NCBI GenBank assembly: GCA_020444765.1
Contig: JAGRHW010000073.1
Span: 6,443 to 12,280, forward strand
Length of the DNA: 5,838 nt
Direction of reading: 5' to 3'
DNA from: Gammaproteobacteria bacterium
GTDB taxonomy: Bacteria; Pseudomonadota; Gammaproteobacteria; Granulosicoccales; Granulosicoccaceae
Positions 5,321-5,838 of the stretch are shown in pieces. How positions within the stretch are numbered: the stretch's first letter is position 1; each line of letters starts with the position of its first letter. The translations under genes were made by a program, and so were the position numbers. The notes under the pieces are model-generated. The model saw nothing but the letters and a program-made list of their open reading frames with translations, did not search any database and was not told the origin of the DNA.

Positions 5321-5740
5321 ATGTACATAAAACCAGACTGGCGCCGCCGGGTGATCACGGCCGGGGCGCTACTGATGATATTTACCATTGTATTGTTGCG
5401 TTTATCGACGGCGTCGGCCGACAAGAGGATTGTCGAAGGTGTCAAAGCGTTGCCGGTCATGCAACAGGCGGCAGGGCAGACGTTGTTCAAAGAAAATTGC
5501 GCCAGTTGCCACGGTGCGTTGGCAGATGGTGTGGATGGCGTCGGACCGCCGTTGATTCATCCTTACTACAAACCTGACCACCATGCTGATATCGCCTTCT
5601 ATCGCGCCGCGTCGCAGGGCGTGCGCGCGCACCATTGGCCGTTTGGCGATATGCCCGCACAGCCGCAGATCGGCCGGGATGAAATGCAGAAAGTCATCGC
5701 CTATCTGCGGGACTTGCAGAGGCTTAACGGCATAGAGTAA
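5321..5740 (+). CDS. Membrane-anchored monoheme class I cytochrome c
   Basis: The 139-residue protein carries one covalent heme on CASCH (Cys60, Cys63, axial His64); Met111 in FGDMPAQP is the likely second axial ligand. A basic N-terminus (KPDWRRR) and hydrophobic segment at about 11-28 form an uncleaved anchor or signal peptide, so the heme domain faces the periplasm. Residues 50-64 (AAGQTLFKENCASCH) and the final helix EMQKVIAYLRDLQ are standard for this fold. Between them lies the unusual stretch HPYYKPDHHADIAFYRAASQGVRAHHW (80-106 by parts), rich in His; I recall similar cytochromes near metal-resistance genes, but cannot verify this. AGGGG at 5310-5314 supports the ATG. Extension to a TTG at 5273 is possible but lacks a ribosome site. 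It would carry electrons in the periplasm; its partner is unknown. Confidence 0.9.
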   Translation: MYIKPDWRRRVITAGALLMIFTIVLLRLSTASADKRIVEGVKALPVMQQAAGQTLFKENCASCHGALADGVDGVGPPLIHPYYKPDHHADIAFYRAASQGVRAHHWPFGDMPAQPQIGRDEMQKVIAYLRDLQRLNGIE

Positions 5741-5747
5741 GGGCACG

Positions 5748-5782
5748 CCGTGTGTGTCGGCCAACGGTGCCGGCATACACGG
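5748..5782 (+). terminator. Strong hairpin just after the cytochrome c gene, likely terminator
   Basis: CCGTGTGTGTCGGC (5748-5761) pairs with GCCGGCATACACGG (5769-5782): 14 consecutive base pairs, two of them G-U, around the 7-base loop CAACGGT. It begins 7 nt after the stop codon. A short TTTC run overlaps the 3' edge, less than the usual T-tract, so termination efficiency is uncertain, but the position and stability are typical. Confidence 0.6.
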
Positions 5783-5805
5783 TTTCAGTGTGCGTGCAGC
5801 GGATT

Positions 5806-5833
5806 GCCTCGCGGCATGGCCTTATGGCGAGGC
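5806..5833. repeat. Second inverted repeat at the window's right edge
   Basis: GCCTCGC (5806-5812) pairs perfectly with GCGAGGC (5827-5833), and CAT/ATG can add three inner pairs past a GG bulge, leaving the loop GGCCTT. The window ends 5 nt later, so any T-run is out of view. It could be a second terminator, a repeated extragenic element, or part of an operator for the next gene. Confidence 0.35.
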
Positions 5834-5838
5834 TTGGG

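Overview
The window looks like bacterial chromosome from a proteobacterium, most likely a gammaproteobacterium. The basis is an MsrB-MsrA fusion, an alpha/beta-hydrolase-OsmC fusion, a CsgG/DUF4810/GNA1162 lipoprotein trio of a type known from Gram-negative proteobacteria such as Neisseria, a diheme-free class I cytochrome c, moderate-to-high GC and clear Shine-Dalgarno sites. The genus cannot be fixed from the sequence. All genes that can be supported lie on the + strand. No tRNA, rRNA, CRISPR array, insertion sequence or phage gene was found.

Region 1 (1-2666) is a thiol/oxidative-damage repair block. The tail of an unidentified gene overlaps by 8 nt a methionine sulfoxide reductase ORF. 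This ORF fuses a small conserved N-terminal module, an MsrB domain and an MsrA domain. A strong ribosome binding site and ATG persist inside it at the start of MsrB, so it may be two genes joined in frame, or one gene with two products. A 140-nt gap leads to an alpha/beta hydrolase fused to an OsmC-type peroxidase. Together these proteins would repair oxidised methionine and reduce organic peroxides in the cytoplasm.

Region 2 (2667-4601) starts with a good sigma70-type promoter (consensus -35, 17-nt spacer) and a ~135-nt leader. It then holds three tightly packed lipoprotein genes: a CsgG-family protein, a DUF4810 protein with a TPR-like segment, and a GNA1162/DUF799 protein. The first two genes are 3 nt apart and the last two overlap by 4 nt. 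All three have lipoboxes with Ala at +2, which predicts the outer membrane. The CsgG-like protein keeps the aromatic residues spaced as in the CsgG pore constriction, and the third protein repeats the same order of strands and helices. An envelope complex, possibly a secretion channel, is a reasonable inference. No curli genes are present.

Region 3 (4602-5838) is looser. A ~300-nt non-coding stretch with a bulged hairpin precedes a small exported Cys/His-rich protein that I do not recognise. A membrane-anchored monoheme cytochrome c follows, flanked on both sides by strong hairpins (10-bp stem upstream, 14-bp stem downstream). The small protein and the cytochrome may belong to a metal- or redox-related function, but this is inference only.
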